Source: Bdellovibrio bacteriovorus str. Tiberius
Lineage (GTDB): Bacteria; Bdellovibrionota; Bdellovibrionia; Bdellovibrionales; Bdellovibrionaceae
DNA: 64,000 bases
Assembly (NCBI RefSeq): GCF_000317895.1
Contig: NC_019567.1
Coordinates: 3,224,001-3,288,000, forward strand
Direction: 5' to 3'
In this document: piece after piece, positions 18,501-27,700 of the stretch
Numbering within the stretch: the first letter of the stretch is position 1
Layout of the letters: every line of letters begins with the position of its first letter
Program-made: the position numbers and the translations under genes
Notes under the pieces: model-generated
The model's database searches: none
Told to the model about the DNA's origin: nothing
What the model saw: only the letters and a program-made list of their open reading frames with translations

Positions 18501-20443
18501 AAATCATCAACACTCTGGGTCACGAGATGGGTCACTCCCAGGGCTTGACTCACAACTTCATCGGTTCCTTCGATAAAGCGAACTTCGCCAATGAAGACGG
18601 CACTCCGAGCAAACGTAACTACTCTTCCATCATGGACTACCTGACTCCAGGCAAGTTCAACTGGGATGGTCTGGGAACTTACGACATCCGCGCTCTGCGT
18701 GCTTCTCACTTGGGTTTGGTTGAAGCGACTCCGGAAACGATTGCAAAACTTGAAGGCAACGCTGCTTCCAAGAATCTTCTTGTTAACGGCAAATTCCTTC
18801 ACGTGAACACGATCAAAGAAAGCTTCGCCAAAAACGGCTGGGCTAACTTCAACAAGTACCAGGTTCAAGGTGTGTTGAAAGAGTACATGTACTGCACAGA
18901 CAAAGACGTTGGTTACGAGCCTACGTGTGAGCGTCACGACTTCGGTACTTCCGCTCAAGAGATCGTTGAATCCAATATCAACGACTGGGAAAGCATGTAC
19001 GTGAACTCGTTCCACTCCTGGGACCGTCTGGTGTTTGATGTTGGAACTTCCATCCGTGCAAGCTCCGCGTCCTCTTACTACCAGTTCCGTATGCGTAAGT
19101 TCATGGACGAGTTGTTCTACATGCTGGTTGTTGATAACAGAAACCCTGCGATCCAGGACTACGTACAGGCTTCTTTGAAGACTTACCTCTTCTACACGCA
19201 GCTGATCAACACTCCGGATGCGAACTCTTTGTTCCAGAGCAGCGACCGTTTCATCGCGGTTCCTTACGAGAAGAAAGAAGTGAACGAAAAGGGTGAAGAG
19301 ACCGGCAAGACTTCCATGGACGTTGCGATCGTTGAAAAACGTGCGATCCAGGATATCTCTGTAACCAAAGACCGTCTGGACACTGTAGGCCTTGAGTACG
19401 AAAAGATCACGGCTATGGAAATGCTGACTATGAAGGGCTACCCTTCATACAAGTACTACTACAACAGCATCCAGTTCTCGTTCCTGGACTTCGAGAAGTA
19501 CATCCTGGGCATGGCTCCGCAAAACAGCCTGTTCGTGAACACGATCACGGGCATGATGCTGGATCAGTTGCAACCTACGTTCTCTAACGAAGACGTTCAA
19601 TTGCAGCCAATCCAGGGTGAAAAAGCGACTGTGACTGCCTCCATGAGATTCTATGCTGGTATCCACGCCATCCTGAATCTGGAAGCGTCCACTCTGCGTG
19701 ACAAAGACAACTTTGCAACTCTGTTCAAAGTTGGTAGCAGCTTGGGTCAAGCTCCATCTGACAGAACGGCTTTGAGCCAGTTGGGTGTATCTGAGAAATC
19801 CAAAACTCGTCTGAGCTTCTGGGCTCTGGACAACGCTTTGGCTTCCCAGACTCTGGTTAACGTGGCAGCTCAGAAAAACTTCTTCATCCAGAATGCAGAA
19901 GTTCTGAACCCACTGATGCAGAACATGGCGATCCTTCAGCTTCAGAACCTTCTTACTCAGGGTAAGTTGGCTGCGAAACTGGCGGAAGCCAAAGCTGCTC
20001 TGACGGCGAAACTGAACGAGCTGAACAAAGATGGCCAGATCGTTTCTGCGGAAATGGTTAAAGCCAACCCAGCATTCAGCATCGAGAATCAGGTTGAGTT
20101 GATGACTCAGATGAACGATCAGGTGATTTCTATCTCTGTAGCGGTTCTGACGAAACAACAGGGCGCTCAAGAGGCAGCTGGTGAACTGGCTGGTGAAGCG
20201 GCTCAATTGGCAGAAGTTCTTCCATTGATGGCTTTGGACTTCAACGCTCTGAACGAAGCGATGAAAACTGCGGGTGAAGCTCTTAGCAAACAGCAGGGTC
20301 TGGAAGTTCTGGCTCAATTGGGTGACATTTCTTCCCAGTTGGTTGATGGCGGCGGTCTGGAAGTTTCCTACGGCATCATCATGAAGAACCTTGAGTTCCT
20401 GAACAAACTGACTCTGATGACAAACCCAGAGTACAACAGATAA
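15545..20443 (+). CDS. Giant zinc metalloprotease lipoprotein (HExxHxxxxxH)
   Basis: A 1632-residue lipoprotein. The signal peptide ends in lipobox ATGC (Cys near residue 24). Zinc ligands are visible near residue 995 in LGHEMGHSQGLTHNF (HExxH with a third His), followed by SSIMDY, a metzincin-type Met-turn. The long N-terminal part (about 1-780) resembles DUF5117/DUF5118-type extracellular metalloproteases. A coiled, Ala/Lys/Gln-rich linker (about 800-930) precedes the catalytic core, and the C-terminus is helical. ATG 15545 has GGAGAG just upstream; ATG 15533 is rejected. Codon use is strongly biased to a small set, suggesting high expression. It may digest prey or envelope proteins from the outer membrane (inference). 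Confidence 0.85.
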   Translation: MSNKSQYAKAFTALLALAIFATGCTKKRDAALPEEAQENVFAISDIPELQTENSQYEVQTDDSLSTLSLGDSSKATAEKGVVAVRDTQVPKRLKYMFKGLEMSGQAGQKYSITFSVDKQFVTAYKIVTDTAELSNLEKHLAQVKEEVVLHKQLQKSKDSKKAKSMVASLKKIRSEKQALLSQKSATLLVPLFKFKINGYGVLQRVKNQLNEETSTLRMKTTDWTDATHIQVSINPADRMPVGIDAASRGDLDRTFVMDKINNKLMTAGTLNTDYQIPVNLEKDTRILTLLDVDALHVFEVGQIGKTVLTDSQLAQLKSGAKNANVRQCSDELVKALPADAQQNCILVLRYDVPVTYVRPELAAVDYEGNQDATISFKDVRARDAVGLVQIAQNVEAKKVEANTQFDPRTTIKIADVKGKEFFYKRTIEDVAFSAASPGLAAGMAGSLTIVKFDLEESRVVVRKADLIANYKSGTNAVDYEELMSLPVKYLKLEEKDATGAKYAMARLVETSRKDAEYMELDWTKNSLPQDKSPYAAVYEGCLTGIADAQVMDMNMKLDQGVLSFTQQYSTGLRWSCIGDFQAFDDYNGTPGYQAAVRVKERVSFKLNDGSTDKAFVESIPFSAQNALGYGVWTIGQANPDKNNLRGREGTEKALPMVHDFRNGKKLVYTVTGLPTDNAEMRKLYIESTEELVKSWNLVYKQAFKGSALERDGDYIEMQIAGENGVEAHLGDLDKNIIHFENKPADHGILGVSQVGFNPRSAIVVADSLILYAGNMLQSVGADFRNMQIKQDWDKKKEGFREQARAQLAKQQAEEAEAAKKAQTQQGTAQDKTVAATQFTRNMVSKLKGVQTDAKSKMKASNIRASMNTLKATVAERKSLGGNNSFKFSSPQTQDAWMSKVHKAMSEKPSITPREIETIMAREMLAAKGSKLSAKEKATLAKTVKMGEIHAKMMATMQNTPGCMKTSAELADSSFIAMPFNQALKIEIINTLGHEMGHSQGLTHNFIGSFDKANFANEDGTPSKRNYSSIMDYLTPGKFNWDGLGTYDIRALRASHLGLVEATPETIAKLEGNAASKNLLVNGKFLHVNTIKESFAKNGWANFNKYQVQGVLKEYMYCTDKDVGYEPTCERHDFGTSAQEIVESNINDWESMYVNSFHSWDRLVFDVGTSIRASSASSYYQFRMRKFMDELFYMLVVDNRNPAIQDYVQASLKTYLFYTQLINTPDANSLFQSSDRFIAVPYEKKEVNEKGEETGKTSMDVAIVEKRAIQDISVTKDRLDTVGLEYEKITAMEMLTMKGYPSYKYYYNSIQFSFLDFEKYILGMAPQNSLFVNTITGMMLDQLQPTFSNEDVQLQPIQGEKATVTASMRFYAGIHAILNLEASTLRDKDNFATLFKVGSSLGQAPSDRTALSQLGVSEKSKTRLSFWALDNALASQTLVNVAAQKNFFIQNAEVLNPLMQNMAILQLQNLLTQGKLAAKLAEAKAALTAKLNELNKDGQIVSAEMVKANPAFSIENQVELMTQMNDQVISISVAVLTKQQGAQEAAGELAGEAAQLAEVLPLMALDFNALNEAMKTAGEALSKQQGLEVLAQLGDISSQLVDGGGLEVSYGIIMKNLEFLNKLTLMTNPEYNR

Positions 20444-20458
20444 TCAAAAGGCTCTCCT

Positions 20459-20499
20459 GGCGCGGATTCCTTCTCTCCGGAATCCGCGCCTTTTTTTTT
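20459..20499 (+). terminator. Intrinsic terminator after the giant protease gene
   Basis: A 12-bp perfect stem (GGCGCGGATTCC at 20459-20470 with its complement at 20479-20490), an 8-base loop, then nine T. Confidence 0.95.
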
Positions 20500-20555
20500 G
20501 TTTTAGACAAGTGACTTGAACCAAACAATAAACCAAGCATGAACCCGGAGTTTTT

Positions 20556-21047
20556 ATGAAAAAAGTAGTGTTTGCTGCCCTTCTGTTAAGTGCCTCTTCC
20601 GCCCTGGCTGACGTCAGTTCATTCATCGGCCGTTACGACCTGAATGCGTCTGACATCAATGGTGAGACCTTCTGCTATGACGGAGTGATCATATCTGAGA
20701 ACGAAGAATCTGAACTGGAGTTCTATCGCGCCGACGTCACCTATATGCCGCTTTATAAAGGTGTTGTGAATGGCGGGGCTCGCGACGTCAGTGGTTCTCA
20801 CGGCGAGGCGTTGAGCTCTTCCAAAGGGAAGGAAAAAGTGACCTACAAAAACGGCACTCTGACATTCCAATACAGTGGAGTTAACAAGTTCCTGGGTGTG
20901 CCTGCCAGCCGCGTGCAGAGCGGTGTCTCCATGAAAATTTCTGAGAAAGGCCGTGTGCTGACTCTGACCCGCAAAGAATTCGAAGGTGTTGCCTTCGGCG
21001 TGGGTCGCGATGCTGTTGCCAAGTGCGAATACATTCGCAGCAAATAA
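20556..21047 (+). CDS. Small secreted protein of unknown function
   Basis: A 163-residue exported protein with a clean signal peptide (residues 1-18, SSALA site). The mature part is beta-rich with two Cys (FCYDG near residue 35 and KCEYI near 158) that could pair. No domain is recognised. It lies in its own transcription unit between two strong terminators, behind a GGAG site. Homologous families of small periplasmic beta-barrel proteins would be the first comparison. Confidence 0.75.
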   Translation: MKKVVFAALLLSASSALADVSSFIGRYDLNASDINGETFCYDGVIISENEESELEFYRADVTYMPLYKGVVNGGARDVSGSHGEALSSSKGKEKVTYKNGTLTFQYSGVNKFLGVPASRVQSGVSMKISEKGRVLTLTRKEFEGVAFGVGRDAVAKCEYIRSK

Positions 21048-21055
21048 TACCGGAA

Positions 21056-21090
21056 TAAAAAAAGGGAGGCTTCTAGCCTCCCTTTTTCTT
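21056..21090. terminator. Bidirectional intrinsic terminator
   Basis: GGGAGGC / GCCTCCC stem (21064-21070 and 21076-21082), loop TTCTA, flanked by A- and T-runs. It serves the genes on both sides. Confidence 0.92.
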
Positions 21091-21091
21091 T

Positions 21092-21886
21092 TTAAACCCG
21101 TGCTTTCGGGAACAGTCCTTCACCCTTCGTGAAGAGCTTTTTCAACCAGACACCAAAGCTGTCTTCCGGACCCGGCAGACGTTCCGCGATGATCAGCCCT
21201 TCGCCACGAAGCTTGCTTACCAACGCCTTCATTTGCTTTTCAGATTCGTCGGAATGAGTGAACTTCACGCCATAACCCGGGATATCCGTTCGGTTGTCCT
21301 TGTAAACCACCGTCCCGTTCACTTTGATGTGCTGGCTTTGGTAAGTCCACTCCATCTCAACCGTGTCATTTTCATTCAGTGCCGGTGCGGAAGAAAGGAA
21401 CAACCCACCCTGGGAAATACTTTTGATAAAGGCTTTCTGCCCATTGGCAGAACCCATGTGATTGAAGTGATAGCGAGGAGCCGCTTCCCACCAGCGCATG
21501 CGCGGATCGAAGTAAACCTTCTGCACGGAAGGCACCACAAAGTAAGCCACCACCAGAACATCGATCAAAACCACCACCAGCAAAAGCACCAGAGTGCTCA
21601 TATTCATGTTGGTCCAATAACTGTAGATATTTGAAAGCAGAATCACCAGCAGACAACCCAAGTAAGCCCAGTAGCTCCAACGGCGGCAAATATAGATGAA
21701 AACACCTGCCAGCACCGGCACCAGAACATAAAGAGCCACCAAAGGTTTTGGCAGAACTTCAAACCAGTAAGTCCACTGCTGCGACAGCGTCCTTCCGGAA
21801 CGAACTGCATTCAGCAAAAGGTTACCCGCCGGAGCCAGGATGTGAAGCAAAGCAAGGATGATGAGGGACCATGGTTTTGTTTTCAT
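21092..21886 (-). CDS. Multi-pass membrane protein with a PilZ-like domain
   Basis: A 264-residue inner-membrane protein. About four membrane segments lie in residues 8-125 (LIILALLHILAPAG, LVALYVLVPVLAGVFIYI, YLGCLLVILLSNIYSYW, LVLLLVVVLIDVLVVAYFVV). A cytoplasmic domain follows with KAFIKSISQGGLFLSS and later GYGVKF. This fits a PilZ domain, which binds cyclic di-GMP, although the RxxxR part is degenerate. The short spacer to the next upstream gene (29 bases) leaves co-transcription with the helicase operon open. It may link c-di-GMP to motility or surface behaviour, but the binding is unproven. Confidence 0.68.
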   Translation of the reverse strand: MKTKPWSLIILALLHILAPAGNLLLNAVRSGRTLSQQWTYWFEVLPKPLVALYVLVPVLAGVFIYICRRWSYWAYLGCLLVILLSNIYSYWTNMNMSTLVLLLVVVLIDVLVVAYFVVPSVQKVYFDPRMRWWEAAPRYHFNHMGSANGQKAFIKSISQGGLFLSSAPALNENDTVEMEWTYQSQHIKVNGTVVYKDNRTDIPGYGVKFTHSDESEKQMKALVSKLRGEGLIIAERLPGPEDSFGVWLKKLFTKGEGLFPKARV

Positions 21887-21914
21887 ATCAAAAATGATAT
21901 GGAACCCTCAATTC

Positions 21915-24900
21915 CTAGACAAGGAAATAGTTGTCGATGCTCTTTTCAAGCCGTTCGTTCAAATCTTTCAGACTGCCCAAAGTTTCGATCTTGACCACTT
22001 CGTCCACAGGATAAACAACAGCCAGTTTCACCTGCTGCACGTTTTCCAGATACTTCATGCGATACAAAGCCCAAGTGTAGGCCTCAAGCTGCCTGAAAGC
22101 TGTGTCAGAATACCGTTGGGACCCGGTTTTGTAATCCACCATCCACAACGTCCCGTCAACAATGCCCCAAAGATCGATCTGCCCCTGCATCAGGGCCTCT
22201 TTGTACTTCAGAGCAAAACCCCACTCGACAAAACCTTCGTTGATGATTCTTAATAGAGGCAGTTCCGGGGTTTTTGCCAGGAACTCCAGCGGCTTTTTAA
22301 GGTCCTCGTCTGAAATCTTCAAAAGCTCATCAAATGAAGTGAACTTCAAAGCCTCAAACAGTCGGTGAGCATTGGTCCCCTGCTGAGCCCGCGCCAACCC
22401 AGACCCCAGCTGAGAAGCTTTCGGCGTGTAACCGCCACCAGCCTGCACACCCTCGGGGGTCACCAGTTCAGTGACCGAGATGTATTTTCGTTTTTCAGAA
22501 GCCTCAGCCTGCCACTGCGGGCGCAAATCTTTTTCAGCCAGGTCCTGCTCTGACATTTTGACGGGTTGAGGATTTTCACTGCGTACAACGTAAGAGAAAT
22601 CTTTTTCCTCGTGAAGACCTTCTTCCAGATTCAACGGGCAATGGGCCGCCCAGGATTTCTTCCCGATTTTTCTATCCCACAACAGTGTCACCCCGGATTT
22701 TGCCCGGGTCAGAGCCACGTACAAAACACGGTTGAACTCTTCAGTTTCACGTTTGCGCAGTTCTTCCACAATCTGATCGGCCAGCACACTGCCGGCCATG
22801 GCTTGAGTTTCTTCGTTGCGCACTTTCAGGGACCACAAGCCGGTTTTTTCATGAATGCTCAGAACCGGCGCATGACTTGCGCGCGGGTCATTACCCATAC
22901 CCGGCAAAATCACCTGATCAAACTGCAAACCTTTTGACGCGTGCACGGTCATAAAGTTCACACGCTTTGGTTCAATCACCGGCGTCGCATCCGCATCCTC
23001 GCCCCCTTCGTCCGTAGACAGGGTTTCAAGACTCGAATCCAGGAAGTCCAGATAGTTAAAGCCCGGACGGCGTTCTTCCTGCGAAAGCAAAGACACCACT
23101 TTCCACAGATTCGCCTCGCGACGACCGGTGGAATCAATGCGGGCGGAATAATCAAACAGCCCCAGGTCAATCAGCGCCTTTTTCAATGTCCAGGACAGAC
23201 CTTTGACTTCCGCCTGCGCCAAAAGCGCCTTCATCACCCGCAACGGATGAATTTCCGGCTTCTGATCCAAGGTTTTTTGCGCCTCTTTCCAGAAAGAATG
23301 ACGGAAAGAATGGCAATAAGAAAGAATCTCGCTGTCCGGCAAAGCCAGCCATGGGGATCTTAAAAGCGCCACGAAATTGGCATTGTCATGAGGATTCACC
23401 AAGAACTTCAAAACCGCCAAAGCGTCCAGCACCTCGCGGCGCTCATAGAATCCGCTGCCGCTATGAAGCTGCAAAGGCACGCCGTATTCCTGCGCGACTT
23501 TGGCAATGTCTTCCAACGTTCTATGAGTTCGGCCCAGAACACAGATTTGCTCCGGACTGGTTCCGGATTGCAAAAGCTCCTGAATGCGTGCGACGGTGGC
23601 CAGAATCTCGGCCGAAGTTTCGTCCTCGTCACCGGTTTCAGACAGCACAACCTGCACCACCGGAGTTTCGGGACCTTTTTTCGGTTTCTTTTCATCCGGG
23701 GTCATCGCAGCAAACTGCGAACCCAGGCGAGTGAAATAATGATTGAAGAACTCCAGCACTTCCGGGGAAGACCGGTAGTTCACAAGTTTGACCTGCACGT
23801 CGCCCTGCTGGGCTTCGATTTCGGCCACTTTTTCACGGAAGACCTCTGAACGGGCGCCACGGAAAAGATAAATACTTTGCTGTGGATCCCCGACGATGAA
23901 CACCGGTTTTTCCCCAACAAGGTGGCGCAACAGTTCCACCTGTACGGGACTTGTATCCTGATACTCATCCACCATCCAGAAGTCCCACTCTTGCGAGAAC
24001 TTCACGGCGGCATCCGGCTGATCCAAAGTGATTTTGGAAGCCAGGGTTTCAAGATCACTCATGGATAGCAGACCGCTTTCAAGCTTGGTCTGCATAAAGT
24101 CGCGGCAGAAATTCTGCGCCAGTTCTTCAAACAGCGCGCAGTTCTTTTCATGGCGATCCCAGTATTCGGGACGATAGCGTGGCTCGGCCAACAAACGGTC
24201 GACGCGGTCACGCAGTTCTTCCAGCTCTTCATTCAGACTTAAACTGAATGGCGGGGTCGCTTTGCGAAAGACCGGCTTGCTGATATTTTCCCAGAAAGAT
24301 TCCAGACGGGCAAAGAAGGCCTCCCAGTCACCGTTCGAGGCATTCCAATCAAAGCCAGTCATAGCCCCGGCATAATCAACCCATTTGTCATTGCTGGTTT
24401 CCTGGGAAATTTCCAGGCACACCCGGCGTAAAGCTCCGCCGATATCAGCCACAAACTTGGCGGTTTCTTTTTCCATCTCGCCACGGCGGATGAAGGTCAT
24501 TCCCGGGAAAATCACCTGCTCGCCGAAAAACTTCAGCAGCGCCCCTTCCAGGGTCTGAAAGTCATATTCTTCCAAAAGTTCCTGCAACTGCGGATTTTCC
24601 AGCAGATATTTGCGCATGATCTTGCGCGCGCCTTTGCGGATTTCAGAATCACTCATGATCTTGTAATCCGGAGTCAGGCCGATGGCAGAACCATAACGGG
24701 AAAGGAACAGACTTAACACCCCGTGGATGGTTGAAATCTGCACCTGGGATTTTGAGCTGACAAACTGGAACAGGTCATCACGCTTTTCATCCAGAGCTTT
24801 TCCCAACAGACGCTCTTTCAGTTCTTGCGTGGCCTTGCGGGTGAACGTGGTCACCACGATGCGGGGGAACTTCCCGTGCTTTTCCTTAAAGTCGCTCGCG

Positions 24901-24995
24901 AACTTCAAGAAAGTCTGGGTCAATGTCGTTGTTTTCCCCGCACCGGCACCGGCACGCAGGATGATATTTCTTAGTTCAGGTGTGGTGCCCGACAT
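21915..24995 (-). CDS. UvrD/RecB-type helicase-nuclease (AddA-like)
   Basis: A 1026-residue superfamily-1 DNA helicase fused to a RecB-type nuclease, for resecting double-strand breaks. Walker A is AGAGAGKTTTLT (about 13-24). Helicase motifs II (VDEYQDTS), III (GDPQQSIYLFRGA) and VI (LYVALTRAKSGVTLL) are present. The C-terminal PD-(D/E)XK motif is GIVDGTLWMVDYKTG (about 945-960), with the catalytic D...DYK residues. ATG 24995 with a GGAGG site is chosen over the upstream GTG 25007. The start overlaps the end of the partner nuclease gene by 25 bases. The length is shorter than Bacillus AddA (about 1230). Confidence 0.85.
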   Translation of the reverse strand: MSGTTPELRNIILRAGAGAGKTTTLTQTFLKFASDFKEKHGKFPRIVVTTFTRKATQELKERLLGKALDEKRDDLFQFVSSKSQVQISTIHGVLSLFLSRYGSAIGLTPDYKIMSDSEIRKGARKIMRKYLLENPQLQELLEEYDFQTLEGALLKFFGEQVIFPGMTFIRRGEMEKETAKFVADIGGALRRVCLEISQETSNDKWVDYAGAMTGFDWNASNGDWEAFFARLESFWENISKPVFRKATPPFSLSLNEELEELRDRVDRLLAEPRYRPEYWDRHEKNCALFEELAQNFCRDFMQTKLESGLLSMSDLETLASKITLDQPDAAVKFSQEWDFWMVDEYQDTSPVQVELLRHLVGEKPVFIVGDPQQSIYLFRGARSEVFREKVAEIEAQQGDVQVKLVNYRSSPEVLEFFNHYFTRLGSQFAAMTPDEKKPKKGPETPVVQVVLSETGDEDETSAEILATVARIQELLQSGTSPEQICVLGRTHRTLEDIAKVAQEYGVPLQLHSGSGFYERREVLDALAVLKFLVNPHDNANFVALLRSPWLALPDSEILSYCHSFRHSFWKEAQKTLDQKPEIHPLRVMKALLAQAEVKGLSWTLKKALIDLGLFDYSARIDSTGRREANLWKVVSLLSQEERRPGFNYLDFLDSSLETLSTDEGGEDADATPVIEPKRVNFMTVHASKGLQFDQVILPGMGNDPRASHAPVLSIHEKTGLWSLKVRNEETQAMAGSVLADQIVEELRKRETEEFNRVLYVALTRAKSGVTLLWDRKIGKKSWAAHCPLNLEEGLHEEKDFSYVVRSENPQPVKMSEQDLAEKDLRPQWQAEASEKRKYISVTELVTPEGVQAGGGYTPKASQLGSGLARAQQGTNAHRLFEALKFTSFDELLKISDEDLKKPLEFLAKTPELPLLRIINEGFVEWGFALKYKEALMQGQIDLWGIVDGTLWMVDYKTGSQRYSDTAFRQLEAYTWALYRMKYLENVQQVKLAVVYPVDEVVKIETLGSLKDLNERLEKSIDNYFLV

Positions 24996-27694
24996 TGTCG
25001 CCTCCACTCACAGCTAGTACAGGTTTTAAAATCTGCGGGCTTCGCATCACATTCGCCATTTTTGATGCGACCCAAAGTCGTCATTAGAATCTGGCTGAAT
25101 TCAGTCAGATAGCGCTCTTTGGCTTCGAAGGTGGCGTTTTTGTCTTTACGTTTGTTGGCGGGATACAGAACCCCGGCAAGGTCATCGACTTTGAAGCCCT
25201 TGCGTTCAAAATTTCTGAAAACATAATAGAACAAGCCAATGACCTCACCCTGCACATCCTGCACAAGGCCCTTTTCCAGAACCCACATATAGAACAACAG
25301 CTGCAATTCATGGTTTTTCAGCCAAGAGCCATGGGCAGAAATCCCGCCCGAGGAACTTTTATAGTCAACCACCACCAGTTGCTTGCCGCCATCACTGTCG
25401 ATACGGTCAATCTGACCTGAAATGCGGAAGCAGTTGTCACGAGCCTCGGTGGAAATATCCCCCGATTGCGGATCCAGATAGAATTCAAAACGTTTTTCAC
25501 GTCCGACAGTGCGGGTTTTCTTGAACTCTTCACGCCAGCGTTTTTCAAAATCCAGGAAGCGCAGACCCAGTTGAATGTGCTTCTTTTTTAGCGGAGTCCA
25601 CAGACGCTCGTCTGCAAACACCAGCTTCTTTTCAACCCGCACGGTTTCAAGCAACTGATCTAGCTCTTCAACCTTCCAGTCAAAACGCATGGGTTCGATT
25701 GTCAGTTTTTCGAAAATGGCGTGGGCTAACTGCCCGCGCGTGCGGTGATCCACGTCCAGATCAACATCCGGCAGGTCTTTTAATTTGAAATATCTTTGTG
25801 CCGCGAAGATAAACGGACACTCCAGGAAGCTTTCCACCGCCGACGCCGAAATACGTGGCAATTCGGGTGATGTAATTGTGGCAAAGGGAACTTTCCCCAG
25901 ATCCTGAAGGATTCTTTGTTCGACCAGGTCTTTTCTTCCGGCCAATAGAGGGCGCTCCCCGCGCTGAGTGGAATGTTGCAGTTCATCCCAGCGGGTTTCC
26001 AATGGCACGGTCAGTTTTTCATGCTCGCCTTGCAAGCTCATCCAGAAAGTGGCCGGTGAACACAGGGAACCGCTCAAGTCCGTGGCGCCGAAGCAATAAA
26101 GGTCTTCATCACTTTCAGCTTCTGCCAACAGGCGCAGTTCAAACTCCAGATCGCTTTGATCCGGATTGTCCAGATAGAAACCAATGTCTTTGGCTAGTTC
26201 AAAATAGTCTTGTCCCGAAAGCTGGGTCTTGTTGCGACCCTTCAAAGCTTCATCAGTCAAACCCACGAAAATACGACGACGGGCTTTTTCACTGTGTGCC
26301 GACATCAGCTTCGTCACCATGATCCCGCGAGGCTCGCCTTTTTCCAAAGTGTATTCCTTGGCAGCGACGATGCTTTCAAGGTAGCTCAGCCATTCCTTCC
26401 AGGTCAGGGACGTTCCGGCCACGGCGTTTTGCAAAAGTTCGCGCAACACGACCTGCACGATATCTGTTTCATCGGAATTCCAGGATAACAAAGCTTTCGC
26501 AACAAATTCATCACGCTTTAAGAATCCCCCTAGATCCATCTGTTCGAAGAAGACCTTGTGCACGATTTCATTGCGCGCAAGATCCTCGTTCACATACAGA
26601 CTTTTAAACAGGGACCGGAATTCCTCATAGCGCAGCTGCTGGGCTTCTTCTTTTTCAAAGAACGAAATCTCAAGATCTGAAGTCGACAGTCGGCCGCTTT
26701 TGGATCTGAGCAGCGCCAGCCAGCGGGTCACTGAAGGCAGGCTTTGCGCTTTGTGAGTGATGTCTTTTTGAACAGGAATGCCTTCCTCAGCCAAATAAGC
26801 CTGAAGCACGGGCCAGTAGGTTTCAATGTCCGGCGCAATAACGGCGATATTTTCCGCGACGATACCCTGATCCAGCCACTGACGGACCTGACCGACACTG
26901 TGTTTGATTTCAGCGAGCATGCCTGAGAAGCGCAGAACTTCTGATTTCTTTTCACCACGCACCACCGCCGGAAGCTTTTGCACCCCGGTGCTCATGGCTC
27001 GCAAATCTTCATACGGTCTTAACAGGAAATGGAAGTCGGCACGCCAGGCCGGTGTTGGCTCCAGCACCACGACATCAACAGAACGGGAAAGCACCTGCAG
27101 AATCTCGGCTTCCACGCGCGTAATCTCACCGCTGAGATCCACGATCAATGGCATATTCCAGACTCTTTCCAGGTCATTGAAGTTTTGCAGGTACGCAGTG
27201 ATCCAGTCCGCCGTGATCACACGGTGTTCCTGCAGCAGCTTCAGCGCACAGAAACGCGCGCGCAGATACCATTCTTTCCAGCGGTTCATGGCTTCAGGGT
27301 GACTTTCAAACCATTCCGTCAAGCGAGCTGTGCCTTCCGGGTGAAAGATCACTGCCGCCATCTGATCGATGTAGCTGAACACCGTGTCTTCGGCCGAGGA
27401 ATTCACGCCCAAAACTTCGGCGTGTTCATCCATGATCGTGCGCAGAAGAGATCTGGCAAATGGATCACTGACCAGACGAAGCCCCGGATCCAGACGCTTA
27501 AGCAGCATCTTCCACAGGTCACTGGCACGCAGGACGGATTCATCGATGTACTGGCCATCACGGCCCAGGATTTTTTGCTGAAGCTCAAATTTAGTGCGCA
27601 GATCCGACACGAGCCAGGATTGCTCGCGGGGATTGTAATTAGCGAAGATCTCAGAAATCTGAGATCTACTTTCAATGGAAATTACTTTCAGCAT
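24971..27694 (-). CDS. PD-(D/E)XK nuclease with 4Fe-4S cysteines (AddB-like)
   Basis: A 907-residue protein that should pair with the adjacent helicase-nuclease as an AddAB-type complex. Its N-terminal and central regions resemble a degenerate helicase. The C-terminal nuclease has VVDYKSSSGG (catalytic DYK, near 775) with QLLFYMWVLEK after it. Four Cys for an iron-sulfur cluster are visible: one in FLECPFIFAAQRYF and three in FKTCTSCEWRRQC. It is shorter than Bacillus AddB (about 1160). It starts only 6 bases after the barrel gene upstream, so it appears to lie in the same operon as envelope genes. No clear ribosome binding site is seen. Confidence 0.82.
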   Translation of the reverse strand: MLKVISIESRSQISEIFANYNPREQSWLVSDLRTKFELQQKILGRDGQYIDESVLRASDLWKMLLKRLDPGLRLVSDPFARSLLRTIMDEHAEVLGVNSSAEDTVFSYIDQMAAVIFHPEGTARLTEWFESHPEAMNRWKEWYLRARFCALKLLQEHRVITADWITAYLQNFNDLERVWNMPLIVDLSGEITRVEAEILQVLSRSVDVVVLEPTPAWRADFHFLLRPYEDLRAMSTGVQKLPAVVRGEKKSEVLRFSGMLAEIKHSVGQVRQWLDQGIVAENIAVIAPDIETYWPVLQAYLAEEGIPVQKDITHKAQSLPSVTRWLALLRSKSGRLSTSDLEISFFEKEEAQQLRYEEFRSLFKSLYVNEDLARNEIVHKVFFEQMDLGGFLKRDEFVAKALLSWNSDETDIVQVVLRELLQNAVAGTSLTWKEWLSYLESIVAAKEYTLEKGEPRGIMVTKLMSAHSEKARRRIFVGLTDEALKGRNKTQLSGQDYFELAKDIGFYLDNPDQSDLEFELRLLAEAESDEDLYCFGATDLSGSLCSPATFWMSLQGEHEKLTVPLETRWDELQHSTQRGERPLLAGRKDLVEQRILQDLGKVPFATITSPELPRISASAVESFLECPFIFAAQRYFKLKDLPDVDLDVDHRTRGQLAHAIFEKLTIEPMRFDWKVEELDQLLETVRVEKKLVFADERLWTPLKKKHIQLGLRFLDFEKRWREEFKKTRTVGREKRFEFYLDPQSGDISTEARDNCFRISGQIDRIDSDGGKQLVVVDYKSSSGGISAHGSWLKNHELQLLFYMWVLEKGLVQDVQGEVIGLFYYVFRNFERKGFKVDDLAGVLYPANKRKDKNATFEAKERYLTEFSQILMTTLGRIKNGECDAKPADFKTCTSCEWRRQCRAPHLN

Positions 27695-27700
27695 TCAGGA

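Noticed and set aside
17624-19015. Second long antisense ORF (463 codons) in the same gene
   Set aside because: Same reason; it has no start region, motif or domain of its own.
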